From Stenocarpella maydis (Eukaryota; Ascomycota; Sordariomycetes; Diaporthales; Diaporthaceae), in NCBI GenBank assembly GCA_002270565.1, contig NQMI01000005.1, positions 806,001 through 870,000 on the forward strand: DNA of 64,000 nt. The letters run 5' to 3'. Under the pieces are notes generated by a model. It saw only the letters and a list, made by a program, of their open reading frames with translations, did no database searches and was not told the origin of the DNA. How positions within the stretch are numbered: the stretch's first letter is position 1; each line of letters starts with the position of its first letter. The translations under genes and the position numbers were made by a program. Of the stretch, positions 47,442 through 59,272 are shown piece by piece.

Positions 47442-50053
47442 TTAATATTTAAACTTTATAATAAATTTATTTTTCCCTTGGGAAAGGCTTATATATTTCA
47501 TTACTATAGATATAATATAAGTAATTAGATTAAGTATCTAATCCTAGATAAACATTTTTAATTCTAGGAAATTCAGAACGTAGGGATTCTTTTTTATTAC
47601 TTTGAGTTAGGTAATATAGCTAATTTAATTCTACTTAAGCTCTACTTATAAATAATATACTATATAGCTAATCTTTTTTCAATCTTTTTTAAGATTATAT
47701 CAATAGAAATAATACTCTAAGTTGTAAAGAAAGATATTTAATTTTATAAATAATAACTGTATAATTTTAAAATAGGTAGGTTATTAATATACTTACATGC
47801 TATAAGAGCAGCCTTCCCGCTAGAACTACTTATAGGTCAGGGGCTATAATAGCTTAGGGGCGTTATTAAAGTAAAAATAGTATATAACTTATCTTTAGTA
47901 TAAAAAAGAAGTACTAACTTTATATATTTACCCTAAAAGTATTAAAATAATTATTCTTTCTTTAGTTACTAATTAATCTCTTTTTCTTTATACTTGAGTG
48001 CCTCTTTACTAAAGTAGATATTTTCATTAATTATCTCCTTAATACTTAAGTATAATATTATAGCAATATATATATTAGGAGGGAGTATATTTACTTTTTA
48101 AGGTTAGGCTCAAGGAGGTTAGGTTTTAAGAGGAAGTATAAATTAAGTCCTTAGATTAGTAAAACATACTTTAGGCTTGCCCTATTTAGAGGTCCTAAAA
48201 ATATAGTATAATAAAGTTAGCTGGAGTATAAGGGCTATATTAGTATTTTAAATAATTTATTTTTTTTGAAAAAATATTTAGAAGTTTAGATTCTAAAGGT
48301 TTTAAATATAAGTAAATTAAATAAGTATATATATTTAATAAATAATCTAGTTATATGTAAAAAGTATCCCCTAAAATATATACTTTATTATAAACCGATA
48401 TAAATAAAAGCTTAAGAATTAGTAAATAATAACTTATAGCTACTTATAAAGTATTACTCTAAAAGGACTTTATATAGAACTTTAAGTAGTATTATAAAGA
48501 TATCCTAGAAATAAAGAAACCTTACCTATAAAATATTAGAGGAAATTAATATTATAAAGATAAATATTATCTACCTTTAGGTCTTTAAAAGGAAGTTATC
48601 TAAGGACTTTATAAAGTACTAATATATTAATATTAAGGTATATAAGTAATATGTGTATAATTTAGATAGTATTAAAACCTCCTAAATATAAGGGATACTA
48701 TTATAGAAGTTATTAGTAAATATAATATTTATAATAAAAGTAAGTTAAACTAATATAAGCTATGTAGCTATTATTACTACTATTAATACCTAAAGGACTA
48801 TAAAAATTAATTAGTTTAAACTTTATAGTTAAACTTTTTTATTAGTTAGACTAATAACTAAGGTTAAATATAATAGTATCCTAATTATAATAAATACATT
48901 TATAAAGTATACCTACTTGATACCTTGTAAAAAAGCAAATATAGCAAAAGAACTTCCTTATACCTTCCTAAGGATTAGTGTTGGTTAGTATAGACTACTT
49001 AGGGAAATTGAATCTAATAAAGATAAGCTATTTATATTAAACTTTCAATCCTCTTTAAGAAGATAATTAAGAGCTAAATATATGCTATAAATAATAGTAT
49101 ACTTATAAATAAATAAATAATTTAAATAATTTAATTAGATTATGAAATAATATTTATGTTACTATATTAACTGTAAGTAAGATAACTAAATACAGCTATT
49201 ATTGTTTATATAATTTATATATAAAAATATAAATATATATATAGCTAATACATTACTATTCTATACTAACTATATATCCAATTTAGTTACTTATAGGTAC
49301 CTTATTAAAGGAAATAAAGTACGTAAGGCTATGAATTATAGAAAAGATTTAAGGAAGTTTAGAAATAATTCCATTTAAATGTATAATTTATATAAAAATA
49401 TATAATAAAATAAGTAAACTAGAAAAAACAAAGAGACTAACTTTTAGGAAGGGAGACATAATCTATTTACTTTATAAGAAATAAATTAAAATTAAAAGAC
49501 CTAATAATAAACTTAATTTTTAGAAACTTAAACTATTTTAAGTTAAGAAATAAGTATTAAAAACTAACTCTAAACCTATATTACCTAAGGGAGTAAGAAT
49601 GTATCTTGGTTTTTAAATTTAAATATGAAAACTAGTAAATAAATTAGCTGGATTTATAATAAAAGTAAAACTTAATAGCTGTAAATTAAAATATAAAGTT
49701 AAGAGAGTTCTTAATTATAAAATATATGGTAATATTATAGAATATTTAGTTAAATAAGAAGAATATAGAGATAAAGATAACTTATAGAAACCCATTAGGA
49801 ATTTAGTAAACTACCTGAAGGTAGCTTAAATATATTATTAGATAGCTAATTAAAAAGTCCTATATTAGTACTTTTTATTATAGTACTCTAATTTATACTA
49901 CTGTATTTACTACTTTATTAAACGTTAAAGGTTGCCTTAGACTTCTTAGCTATAAGTAATTTAATAGCCTGAATATACTTAGAATACGTAGCTCTATTAG
50001 ACTTATTTAAAGCTATTAGATTAGTATTTACTAACCTAGTATTATAATATACT
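47442..50053 (+). mobile_element. RIP-degraded chromoviral gypsy relic, plus strand
   Basis: 2.6 kb AT-rich interior between two inverted LTR sequences. Integrase and chromodomain remnants read on the plus strand toward the LTR at 50054, so that LTR is the 3' LTR of this element. RT is not recognisable and gag is missing, so the 5' half is absent. The opposite LTR is in the wrong orientation to belong to the same simple insertion. Confidence 0.7.
48841..49830 (+). pseudogene. Integrase core and chromodomain remnant
   Basis: Plus-strand translation shows the integrase core (TKVKYNSILI, KYTYLIPCKKA, AKELPYTFLR, then NKDKLF and RAKYML), the GDIIYLLYKK linker, KLAGF, and a chromodomain-like end (VKRVLNYKI, IIEYLVK, KPIRNLVN) at about 49698-49830. 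Gln and Trp positions are stops. The chromodomain marks it as a chromovirus-type Ty3/gypsy element. Confidence 0.78.
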
Positions 50054-50054
50054 T

Positions 50055-50366
50055 GTTAAACGGAACCGCTCAGCAGGGCGTTGGTACTCCGTGCAAGGAG
50101 TTACCCTAGACTTCGTTGTAAGGAGTTACCCTAGACTTCCTAGCAAGGAGTTACCCTAGACTTGCGAGTCAGGCGATTTTCGCTAAGTACGCCCAGTGCG
50201 TGCGCGACGCAAGATGAGTTTGGTGGCCGTGAGTCGATTATTTTGGCCTGCATTTGCACCTTAATTCAGACCTCTGCATTACCCTTATTTCTTACCCAAA
50301 AAGTATATAACTTAGTGCATTAGATAGCTTGATTTCTGAAGTTTGTATGTACTTAATTTGGGCATT
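50055..50366. repeat. 312-bp perfect inverted repeat, right arm
   Basis: Complement of 47129-47440. It ends exactly at the N (50367). Confidence 0.88.
50089..50163. repeat. Three 25-bp tandem repeats in the truncated LTR
   Basis: Mirror image of the array at 47332-47406. Confidence 0.85.
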
Positions 50367-50367
50367 N
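50367..50367. other. Single ambiguous base (assembly join)
   Basis: One N at the exact end of the inverted repeat. The sequence after it is unrelated AT-rich DNA. Confidence 0.8.
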
Positions 50368-51391
50368 CTTAATAGCTTATTAATAGCGCTAGCATAAATT
50401 ACTATAGTTTAAGATTAAGACTTATAATATGAAATAGTAGTTCATAGTATAATGTTAGCAAAAGGAATTAAATAATTATTTTTAAAAGCATATATTATAA
50501 ACTAATTATCTTAATTAAAATCTATTATCTTTTATTCCTTAGCTGCAACGATTATTTGTTCTAATTACAAAGAGGAACTTAAAAAATATAACTGGTCTAT
50601 AAAGGAGCTTATAAGTAGGGGAGGTACAAGAATTTATAGTATGTTGCACGCTTAATTTCTTGTATTGGGTGTGCCTATAGAAAAAAGCTACGTACGTGTA
50701 CCGAGAAAGCTGGCTGCGTGGACGATCACCGGTACTTCTGTGTGTTTTGCATGGATTCCCAAGCTTCCCAGGAGGAGACAGACCTCTAAACTGGCTGATA
50801 CCTATGTACTTAACATTCTAACAGCTTCTCTCACAGCTGGGTTATGATGGAGAACTAGCGCCTGTTTAATGCTCGGGATTGATTTGGGATTACCTAAATA
50901 CGGCAAAAGTACTACTTGATGTCTTTACATTCTGCTCCCGTAAATTTTGCTTTCCATTTTGTATCCCCCCGGCTGGCGTGTCGTACTAGTAGGCGGATCT
51001 TCCACGATAGTGATGCCATATCCAATGTCAGCTTTAACATCCCATGATTTTGTCTTCACTGTCAGAAGACCCTTAGAACGCTGCAAACGGCATCCCCAAC
51101 CCCCTTTTTTGTATTGATGTTCAGCTCCATCTGCGAATATTCTAAGGTTCCTTGCCAAAAAATCGCTCGTCGCCTTCCTCCTGAGGTGACCAGAGGCGAG
51201 GGCATTCGCCTTATATGCCTATTTCCCGGATTTGCAATTGGAAAGACATAGTATCTCGGTCGCTGTTAGCCTTGACTCGGAAGGCAGCTTCATCGGCTAG
51301 TCTGCAAGACCATGACCAATGTATCCTCTTACTAACTTTAATGGTTATCCTCGTGCATAATCCGTCCACAAGGCCCCATGCCCTCAAGTGA
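50368..51391. other. AT-rich tail then gene-free GC-balanced spacer
   Basis: AT-rich to about 50640, then balanced sequence up to the stop of the OYE gene. Small overlapping frames only. Confidence 0.4.
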
Positions 51392-52663
51392 TTATAGTGA
51401 AGCCTTCATGGGAAGCTTCGCCCGTCTCGTTTGAGCCGGCCACTCTACGTCAACCCCCAGCTCTGCCGCTGTGTGCAAAACGAAATCTGGGTCTCGCAGA
51501 AACTGTCGACCGACAAACACCACATCAGCAGCGGCATCTCCTCTGGAATCTACTTGCACTATGTCGCGAGCCGTCTTGGCTTCTGTGATACATCCGACTG
51601 TGCCGATGAACAGTTTCTTGTTCGCGGCCCCCAGGGCTGATCGGACCCTAGAAGCGATTTGGGCTTGCCGATGGCCTGCGTCGAACACGTTGTAGCGTGC
51701 CAAGTGGTGGTTCCCGCCGGAACTCACATCCATAAGGTCGACACCCAACTCGGGTAACATCATGGCTAGGCGAATTGTGCTTTCCTCGTCCCAAGATCCC
51801 AATTTCCGGCCCACGTCAGTCTCCTCCATCCAGTCCGTCGCGCTGATTCGAAGGAACACCGGCATGGTGGTGGGAACCGCTGCCCTCACGCTCTTGATGA
51901 CTTCTACCAAGAGCCGTGTCCGGCTCTCAAAGCTGCCGCCGTAGGCGTCCGTCCGACGGTTCGTGATCGGGCTGAGGAACTGGTGGAGAAGGTATCCGTG
52001 GGCGCCGTGGATCTCGACTACGTCGGCACCTGCTCTCACAGCCCGTTGCGCTGACTTTGCAAAGTCGGCCACGACGTCCTTGATCTCTTTGATCGTCATC
52101 TCTCTGGGTGTGTGATATCCTCCTGTCGGGTCGTCCTGCTTCTTCCCATCCCAAACCTGATCTGGCCCACCCGAGGGACCGACCACCTGCTCAGGCCATC
52201 CACCATCCTTTGAATCTGCGCGGGCACTGTACAAACCCATCTCTGCCGCGACCAAGGGGGGCTGGGTACTTGATTTCCTGCCGCCATGAGACAGCTGGAC
52301 CCCGCAAACCCCGCCCACCGAGTGGACAAAACTCGCCAGCGACCGAAGAGATTCCTCCTGGGTGTCATTCCAGAGCCCTGGACACTTTGGGCTGATCCGG
52401 CCAGCATAGTTCACCCCGGTGGCCTCGACCATCGCCAACGCCGCCCCTTTGAAGACATAATGGCCAATTGTGGTGAAATATATGGGTGACAACGCGCCGA
52501 TGTTTGGGCCTGCGCTATCCAACGAGTATTGACACATGGGTGAGACGCAGATGCGATTGCGTAGTGTTACAGATCGAATCTTCAAAGGTCGAAACAGTGT
52601 GGGAGTCTGGCCCGTGACTTGGAACGGCGTCCCGACGGGGACTTGAGGCGATTGTTTCTGCAT
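51392..52663 (-). CDS. Old-yellow-enzyme-family ene-reductase (YqjM type)
   Basis: Intron-free frame of 423 aa encoding a TIM-barrel FMN oxidoreductase that reduces activated C=C bonds with NAD(P)H. The N-terminal LFRPLKIRSVTLRNRI leads to SPMCQYS with C44, the cysteine characteristic of the thermophilic-like/YqjM branch and absent from classical OYEs. The substrate-binding His pair and FMN contacts appear in VEIHGAHGYLLHQFLSP and the downstream NRRTDAYGGS. The C-terminal phosphate-binding region is VFVGRQFLRDPDF. Length is normal and the frame unbroken. It points away from the Baeyer-Villiger gene 1.2 kb upstream but lies on the same strand. The set OYE, BVMO and esterase suggests joint processing of a cyclic or unsaturated ketone. 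Confidence 0.93.
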   Translation of the reverse strand: MQKQSPQVPVGTPFQVTGQTPTLFRPLKIRSVTLRNRICVSPMCQYSLDSAGPNIGALSPIYFTTIGHYVFKGAALAMVEATGVNYAGRISPKCPGLWNDTQEESLRSLASFVHSVGGVCGVQLSHGGRKSSTQPPLVAAEMGLYSARADSKDGGWPEQVVGPSGGPDQVWDGKKQDDPTGGYHTPREMTIKEIKDVVADFAKSAQRAVRAGADVVEIHGAHGYLLHQFLSPITNRRTDAYGGSFESRTRLLVEVIKSVRAAVPTTMPVFLRISATDWMEETDVGRKLGSWDEESTIRLAMMLPELGVDLMDVSSGGNHHLARYNVFDAGHRQAQIASRVRSALGAANKKLFIGTVGCITEAKTARDIVQVDSRGDAAADVVFVGRQFLRDPDFVLHTAAELGVDVEWPAQTRRAKLPMKASL

Positions 52664-53837
52664 GATTGACGTGGATGTCTGGGCCAGTTGGGTCTGAGCT
52701 ACTAGGGATAACTTGCTTAATTCTTTTAGAACCAGTTGTTGTTCAGTGGTGAAGAGAAATAGTGCTCAGAATGCAAGCTATAAACTGGTGGATTCCGGCA
52801 ATCCGGCTGAAGGCACAGCAACTATCACACCTCAGCGCTCTTCCACGGAATGAATCATTTACTGCGATGTGTGCCATTCAACACTTGTGTAGGGTCAATA
52901 ATCATTTCCCCCCGTAATTCAAAGCCGTTTCTGACTGCCGGTGGGAGATACGTCTTTGTTCGGGATTCCCACAGCGGAAGTTCGGCGCAGCAACATGGCC
53001 CAGGTACTGAGTGCCGAAGTAGCCGTAGTTCCGACCCTGCGACCAGATGGCCCAGATGAAAGATCCGGAATTTCAGGCACCCAGCATGGGTTAGAAGTAT
53101 ATCCTGCCGGTATAACCATGGCACTCTTTAAGATATCGTTAATAGTAATTTTATAATACTACAGGAATTTAAAACTAGTATTAGTAATATAATATTTATA
53201 ATTCAACGCTAGGTATTTAAGCCTTTATAACTATATAAAAGTATTATTAATAATTAATACATACCTAACATATATAAATAATACAAGTTATGAATTTTTA
53301 TATAAGTATTAATTAAGGAATTTATATTAGTATTATTTTAATATTATTTAGTTGTCCTTGCAGCACCCTTTTTAATACCCCCCTCCCCCTTGGTAGGTAT
53401 ATTAAACTATACTAATGTCAACTGAGGATAAGGCAATGACCACTGGGAAAGAAATGCATAGCGTGAAGATTGTAACAGACTAATGTCTACTTATACAACA
53501 CCTAGAGTCTAGCTTAGAACCAGAGGTCAGATCTCCTCGTCGAGATGAACGCAAGGTGTACTGAGGTCTAACTCTAGTCTCACTCAGTGTCTTCGAGACC
53601 AGATGATACCATTTTACACCCTGCCCGATAATCTCTCCTCATAGACAACTTCCGTTCTGTCCGAAATGCGGTGCAAAGTCTCTCAAGTATTTTAGCCTCC
53701 AGCCATCAGAACAACAAGGCCACGTCATCATTTAATATGAGCCTCAGGGGGGGCAGGTGACAGGGCCCATCTATAGCAGAGTTAGTTTCATCGGTACAAC
53801 TTCTCAGGATTTGGGATTCTGCCAGGAGGGTGACGAC
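52664..53837. other. Spacer between BVMO and OYE genes
   Basis: Holds the OYE promoter and the BVMO 3' flank, with an AT-rich patch at 53140-53400 that looks repeat-derived. A minus-strand frame at 53124-52855 has no recognised domain. Confidence 0.4.
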
Positions 53838-55704
53838 TTACGTCAGATCAATGTTGCCATTCTCATCAGGATAGGTCTCTGCAATGGTGAATCCGTTGCC
53901 CAGCCACGCGAATTGTAAATCTGGGTCTTCGCAGAGAGAAGTCCATTCGAAATCTTCTGCACGAGGGGTTTTGAGTAGGTCGAAATAATGCAGTCGAGAC
54001 CCGGGGTGGATGGAGTACACTTGGCCTTCGGACCTGCCATTACGATAGGTGCTTGTGCACTTTGCGGTCCAGACTGTCTTGTCGATCCAGTTCATGCTGT
54101 GTTTCGCATATGCCCGTGCCACGCCCGGCTTGAGCATCACTGATCCATAGTTTTCTCGCTGGCACTTGTCGATGACTTGGACCATCCAGTCAGTTGCTAT
54201 CTCGCTAGCGAGCACAATACTTCCATGGACTAGAGGACCAGGCGGCCCTTGGAAGACAAAGTAGTTTGGCATGTCCTCTACCGCAACGGACATGTATCCC
54301 TGGGGGGTGCTCTCGCTCCATTTCTTCTGGAGCTCAACGCCATTCGCGCCAACTATCGGGAAGCGGGGGACAAAGCTGATGTCGAAGCCAGTTGCACAGA
54401 CGATGCTGTCCACGTGGAATTCCCGTCCACTGGGGCCCTTGATACCGTACTCGACAAATTCGCCGGTCTCACCCCAAACAACCTCAACCTTCGGGTCGCA
54501 TAGTGCAGCTAGATAGCCTTCAGCCGGTGTAGGTCGACGGCAGCTTGGAAAAATCAGCTCTCTTGATCTCGTTTGAACTTGGCTAACGATTGACTTACCC
54601 AACGGGGAACTCAGGAATGATTGCTTTGAGCAAGTCAGGCCTTGAGGCAAGTTGCTTGCTCATCTCCTTCAGACAGAAATCTCGTGCCATTTGTTGTTCC
54701 TTGGAGCCCCTAAGGTTGGTCTTGAAACGACTGTTCAACTCGTGCTCGACGAGTTTCCGGTATCGGAAGTACTCCTCCGGGTCGTTGGCCCAGGCTTCCT
54801 TTTGCTCTTCTGTAAAGTCTATGTTACGACCGTCAGGGCCTCCGAACTTGGACGCGAAACCAACGGTGAACCAAGTGCCATTGCGAATGTGCACGTAAAC
54901 TTTATCAGCTTGTGCGACAAGATGTGGCAGAACCTGGACTCCGGAACTGCCGTTACCAATCAATGAAATGGTCTGTCCGGTGAAGTCGGCGTCTTTTGGC
55001 CAAGATGCTGTGTGGAACATCTTGCCTTTGAAGGTTTCTCGCCCACGGATTGCAGGCCATTTCCAGTTGTTAGCATTGCCTGAGCCGTTGATAAAGAAAT
55101 CAGCTTCGACAGTCCAAGGTTCTCCGGCCTCGTCGTCATGTAGCCCTGGACGGCTTAGAACCACCGGGTTACCATTCGTCTTAACTACAGTAATTTCCCA
55201 TTTCTGTTTTTCGGCCACCCACTTGGCGTTGATGACCTTATGAGAGGTTTTGATGTACTTTTGAAGGCCATGCTGATCGGCGACTTTGTCAATATACTCC
55301 AAGATTTCGGGAGCTGAGCCATAGAAGCTTGTAAACCGAGGATTTGGCGCCCATGACAGTTGGTAGTTGTGAACTGGAATATCGGATCCGCACCCAGGAT
55401 ATCTATTCTCGAACCAGGTCCCTCCAATACCGGCATTCTTTTCGAAAATCTCCAGCTCGACATTCTGGAGCTTACCAGTGTCAACGGCATGCGCAAAAGC
55501 CAGCCCACTGAATCCCCCTCCGACCATGACCACTTTAACGGGCCGCGCCGTGCGCATCGGACGTAGCGAGAGCTGCCAAGCCAGTTCATTGTCTTTGTAT
55601 GCCTCGGTGCCTGGTATTCCAAATCCTTCAGGCGCTGGGAGTTTGGTGAACGCCTCTGCCGCATGTTTGGCTGGTATATTTGAGTATCCTGGAGCAGCCA
55701 TCAC
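53838..55704 (-). CDS. Baeyer-Villiger monooxygenase (class I flavoprotein)
   Basis: Two exons (55704-54599, 54543-53838) give 603 aa; the 55-bp intron is confirmed by the join EFPVG to CRRPTP, a conserved stretch. The first FAD Rossmann motif is VGGGFSG at 61-67, the BVMO fingerprint FKGKMFHTASWP lies at 225-236 with the essential His and Trp, and the NADPH Rossmann motif GNGSSG is at 250-255. ATGFD in the second exon is also typical. It inserts oxygen next to a ketone carbonyl using NADPH and O2. The listed stop TAA overlaps a GTAAGT donor. A branch-like AACTAAC and a CTATAG acceptor about 70 bp on would allow a third exon and a slightly longer C-terminus ending near 53723. It diverges from the esterase gene, sharing a 654-bp promoter region. 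Confidence 0.92.
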
Positions 55705-56358
55705 GAAAATAAAAGACCCCTGGTAAAATTGTTGGTTTGATCAAGAGGCAGTTGTGGATGAAAACACTGGGCTCGAGACTCGAGAGTCGTGAAGATCTTT
55801 TGTTTTAGATGTCCTCATCAAGACGCAGAACATGAACGTCGTTTAGTTATGTGAATTCCGGGATCTCATTCGCTTCCATCGTAGGACCGAATGGGGATTT
55901 TACACGCGGAGTAACAATTCAGGGTCGCGTCGGCGTCGGGTAGTGAGTTCCGGTTCTGGAGTTTAGCCCCGAGGCAATTCTCCGACCAAATGCCGTGGGA
56001 TAAGACAAAAAGAATGTTTCGGGACCTTGGATATCACCGTTTCTCACTTACCGCTGCCAACAAGGATCAGGAGAGATTGTGAACCAAGCACACTAGTATT
56101 CCGTGCCGAGCTCAGATGGAGCTCCTCGGAATCTCGGTGTAGAATGTATGCTTGGTTAGGCCCGAGAGGTATTATATCGGCTGGTCTAGATGGTTGCGTT
56201 CTTGATCCGATCACAGTACCCTTTCAAGAAAAGAACAAGAAAAAAAAAAGAGCTGCAGACGGTTCCTTCATACAATCGTAAAAGCCCAAAGACCCTCGGC
56301 TGACTTATACCTGGTGTTGCGACATCGATTCTAAACATCAAAAGGTCACACCACCACA
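55705..56358. promoter_or_regulatory. Divergent promoter region of BVMO and esterase genes
   Basis: 654 bp between two start codons pointing away from each other; the likely shared control region of the pair. No coding frame fits. I did not identify a specific factor-binding motif. Confidence 0.6.
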
Positions 56359-57411
56359 ATGGAAGGCTTGTTGGTTCATCGCAATCCAGCTTCACCAGAG
56401 GTGCTGGAGGAACGCAGAGGGAAAATCAATCTTCTCAGTGCTGCATTTTACAAAGTGCCGCACTTGTCACAGTGTAAGACTGCTCAGGAGTACCGAGATA
56501 TGCGCAACAATGGAACAAATGGCTTTCAAAAGATGTGGCTCTTTGAAGGAGCAAGAACGATCGAAGCCAAAGCTCGAGATGGTCACAAGATCTTGCTCCG
56601 AGCTGTTAATCCAACAAACGCCCGACGAGGCTTTGCGCTACATTACCATTCTGGTTCGTTCATCACTACGATTCTGTATTCCGTACTGGGGCCCTAGGAA
56701 GATTAACCAAACGCGACAGGAGGATATGTAGTCGGGTCAGCTGCGTCACAAGATGCCTACTTGGTTGACATGGCAAAACGCATGAACATGATGATTATCA
56801 GCGTTGACTACCGCATGGCACCCGAACACAAATACCCCACGCCCCAGCACGATTGCATCGATGCTGCGCTTTGGGCATTAAGTGAGGAAGGCGAGAAGGC
56901 AGTCAACGCTGGTGGGTCCTTGAAGTTTCTCATGGGGGATTCAGCTGGCAGCAACGCCGTGGCCTTGGTAGCGATTGCGCTTCGCGATGAGTTCGAGATC
57001 GACGTGCGATCTCGCATCAAGGCACTCTGTATGAACTATGGACTCTTCGACGTGTCTGAGACGCCCTCAAACCAAAGATATCAGGGTACTTGTCTCGTGA
57101 GCCGCCAGTCCCTCGCATACTATACCGAGGTTGGCTACGCAAACGTCCCCAAGGAGGACTTCAAGAAGCCTCACATCTCGCCATTATACGCCAATCTCTC
57201 GAATCTACCACCGGCGATATTCAGCTGCGGCGATGAAGATGCACTTATAGACGACAGTGTCTTCATGGCAACCAGGTGGTACTTGGCAGGAAATAAGACT
57301 GAGCTGCAGATCTATCCGGAATCATATCACTTGTTCAACATCAATCCTGTGGCTGAGTCTGCTGTAGAATGCAACAAAAAGATCGCAGCGTTTGCACTCA
57401 AATGTCTCTAG
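56359..57411 (+). CDS. Hormone-sensitive-lipase-type alpha/beta hydrolase (esterase)
   Basis: Two exons (56359-56653, 56720-57411) give 328 aa; the 66-bp intron lies in the middle of the oxyanion-hole codons. Without splicing the frame hits a stop at 56696. The joined oxyanion segment reads HYHSGGY, so the usual HGGG is HSGG. The nucleophile elbow GDSAG is at 171-175 (S173), the catalytic Asp is likely D272 in CGDEDALIDD, and the His is H302 in PESYHLF. VDYRMAPEHKYP is the classic HSL-family strand. It probably hydrolyses the ester or lactone made by the adjacent BVMO. No signal peptide, so cytosolic. Confidence 0.88.
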
Positions 57412-59236
57412 GTACCCAGATGGATATCTGTCACTAAAAACTGCATACGCATCCACCAATGTTCCTGCAGAACCAGCCAAATTTTCAAGAGTCATAGCAT
57501 GCCAAAACGCATACCATGCAATACTATCCGCTTTTGCTTTCACGTTGTCAAAATCATCCGTGCCTTTGCACATTGGTTCATATGCATACTGGAGTCATTC
57601 ATCGGATGATTAACACAGTAATCTACTGCCCATATGCCTGTCATCACTGTAAAAAGAGTCATCTTGATAGAAAAACTGAGAGGAGACCATGCGTGTAAGC
57701 TAGCGTTTACACTCTAGACTGCGCTATAGGCACTGGAATTACTGAAGCCGTCTAGGAAACATATTCTATAAATAACATCAGCCCACCTAGCTCCCAGGAC
57801 AGCCTACTTAAATTTTAAGATATGCTTATATAATATAGATAAATACATATATAATACATTTAATTTAATAAACCCTTTTTTAAAAAAAGTTAAATCATTT
57901 TCTTATTATTTTCTTATTATTTTCACTAATTATATAATGATAAATTTAACAAATTATATATTAGTAAGCTTTAACGGTCATTAAAATAGTATTATAATAT
58001 TATTAATATAATATTATTCAATATTATCATTATAATATTATTTGATATTAATATTATTAATTTTATTAATTAATATCATTATCAATTCTAATCATTAATA
58101 GTTGTAATCAATAAAACTCATAATAAATATAACAAAAACAAGCTACTAAAGAGACAATAAGGAAAAACACCTAATGCCTTCTAATTAAAGGCATACTATT
58201 TTACAAGAGCCATTAAACAATCTAATAAGTAAAAATAAAGAAGACTCTAATATAATAAAAGAAAAAAAAGGATAATAAAAGGTATAAAAAAGAGGAGATA
58301 ACGAAGAGAGATTAAAAATAGCTATTTTATATTATATAAAACCTGATTAGATATTCAAAGTGTTAAGAGGCAAAAAGGGTTAGTTTTCTAAAGCTAAAAA
58401 TCTTTTAAAGCATTATAATGAGGCTCCTTTTTCTAACTATAGTATAGATTTTTAATATCCTATTACTATACCCTGAACTAACCCGCTTTTAACATTATTA
58501 TAAGAAATAGAATAAGAGTTTGTAATATAAAATTTATATTAATTTATTCCTATTTGGGTTACTAACTTTATTAATTTCCTTACAGCTTTTTAAGCTCTTC
58601 TATTTTAACCGTCTTACTCTTACTTATAGCCTATTTATAAAATATCTTCTTAAGTCTTTTTTATTCCATTTTATCATACTATACATCAGACTAAGATATA
58701 TAACTTAAATTAATTAAAAATATAAGTATTTAGTAATTAATCCTAGGTATTCTTAATTACTTTTTTACTTTTAAGTTATACTCTTAGATTATAATAATCC
58801 TTTTTATATTCTGAAGAATCTAAATATAGTAAGTATATAAACTATAGTAAAGGTAACATAAATAATACTTTAAACCTACGTTTTTAGGTAAAGCTTATTC
58901 CTTGAATTATAATATTTTTAAGTTGACGTAAAATATTTTTAATATCAGGAATGAATACCTACTATAATAGCTATTTATGGAGTTAGAAAATTATAATATA
59001 TATAAATATATAAATATATATCTATAACAACTTCTCATACATAATATACAAATACACTAACTAGCGTTATATATATATAATATATATAATAATATATATA
59101 TATTTCTATATCTATAATGGTAAGAATAACTGGTTGAATAATGCATTTTAAATAAACACCGTTATATAGTATAAGTTTTAATAAGAAAAACAATATATAT
59201 TTCATATTTTTTATTAAATATTAGTCATTATGGTTT

Positions 59237-59272
59237 AAAAAAAAAAAAAAAATTTTTTTTTTTTTTTTTTTT
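59237..59272. repeat. A16-T20 homopolymer palindrome
   Basis: Sixteen A followed directly by twenty T, a potential perfect hairpin. Run lengths may not be exact in the assembly. Confidence 0.7.

Larger units (their letters stand above)
50054..50366 (+). repeat. Gypsy 3' LTR, truncated at an N
   Basis: Starts TGTTAAACGG in plus orientation and stops at the N after 313 bp, roughly half the length of the intact minus-orientation LTR (596 bp). Confidence 0.75.

Noticed and set aside
53842..53864. 23-bp intron at the BVMO C-terminus using the first downstream acceptor
   Set aside because: Too short for a spliceosomal intron; the acceptor near 53771 is more plausible.
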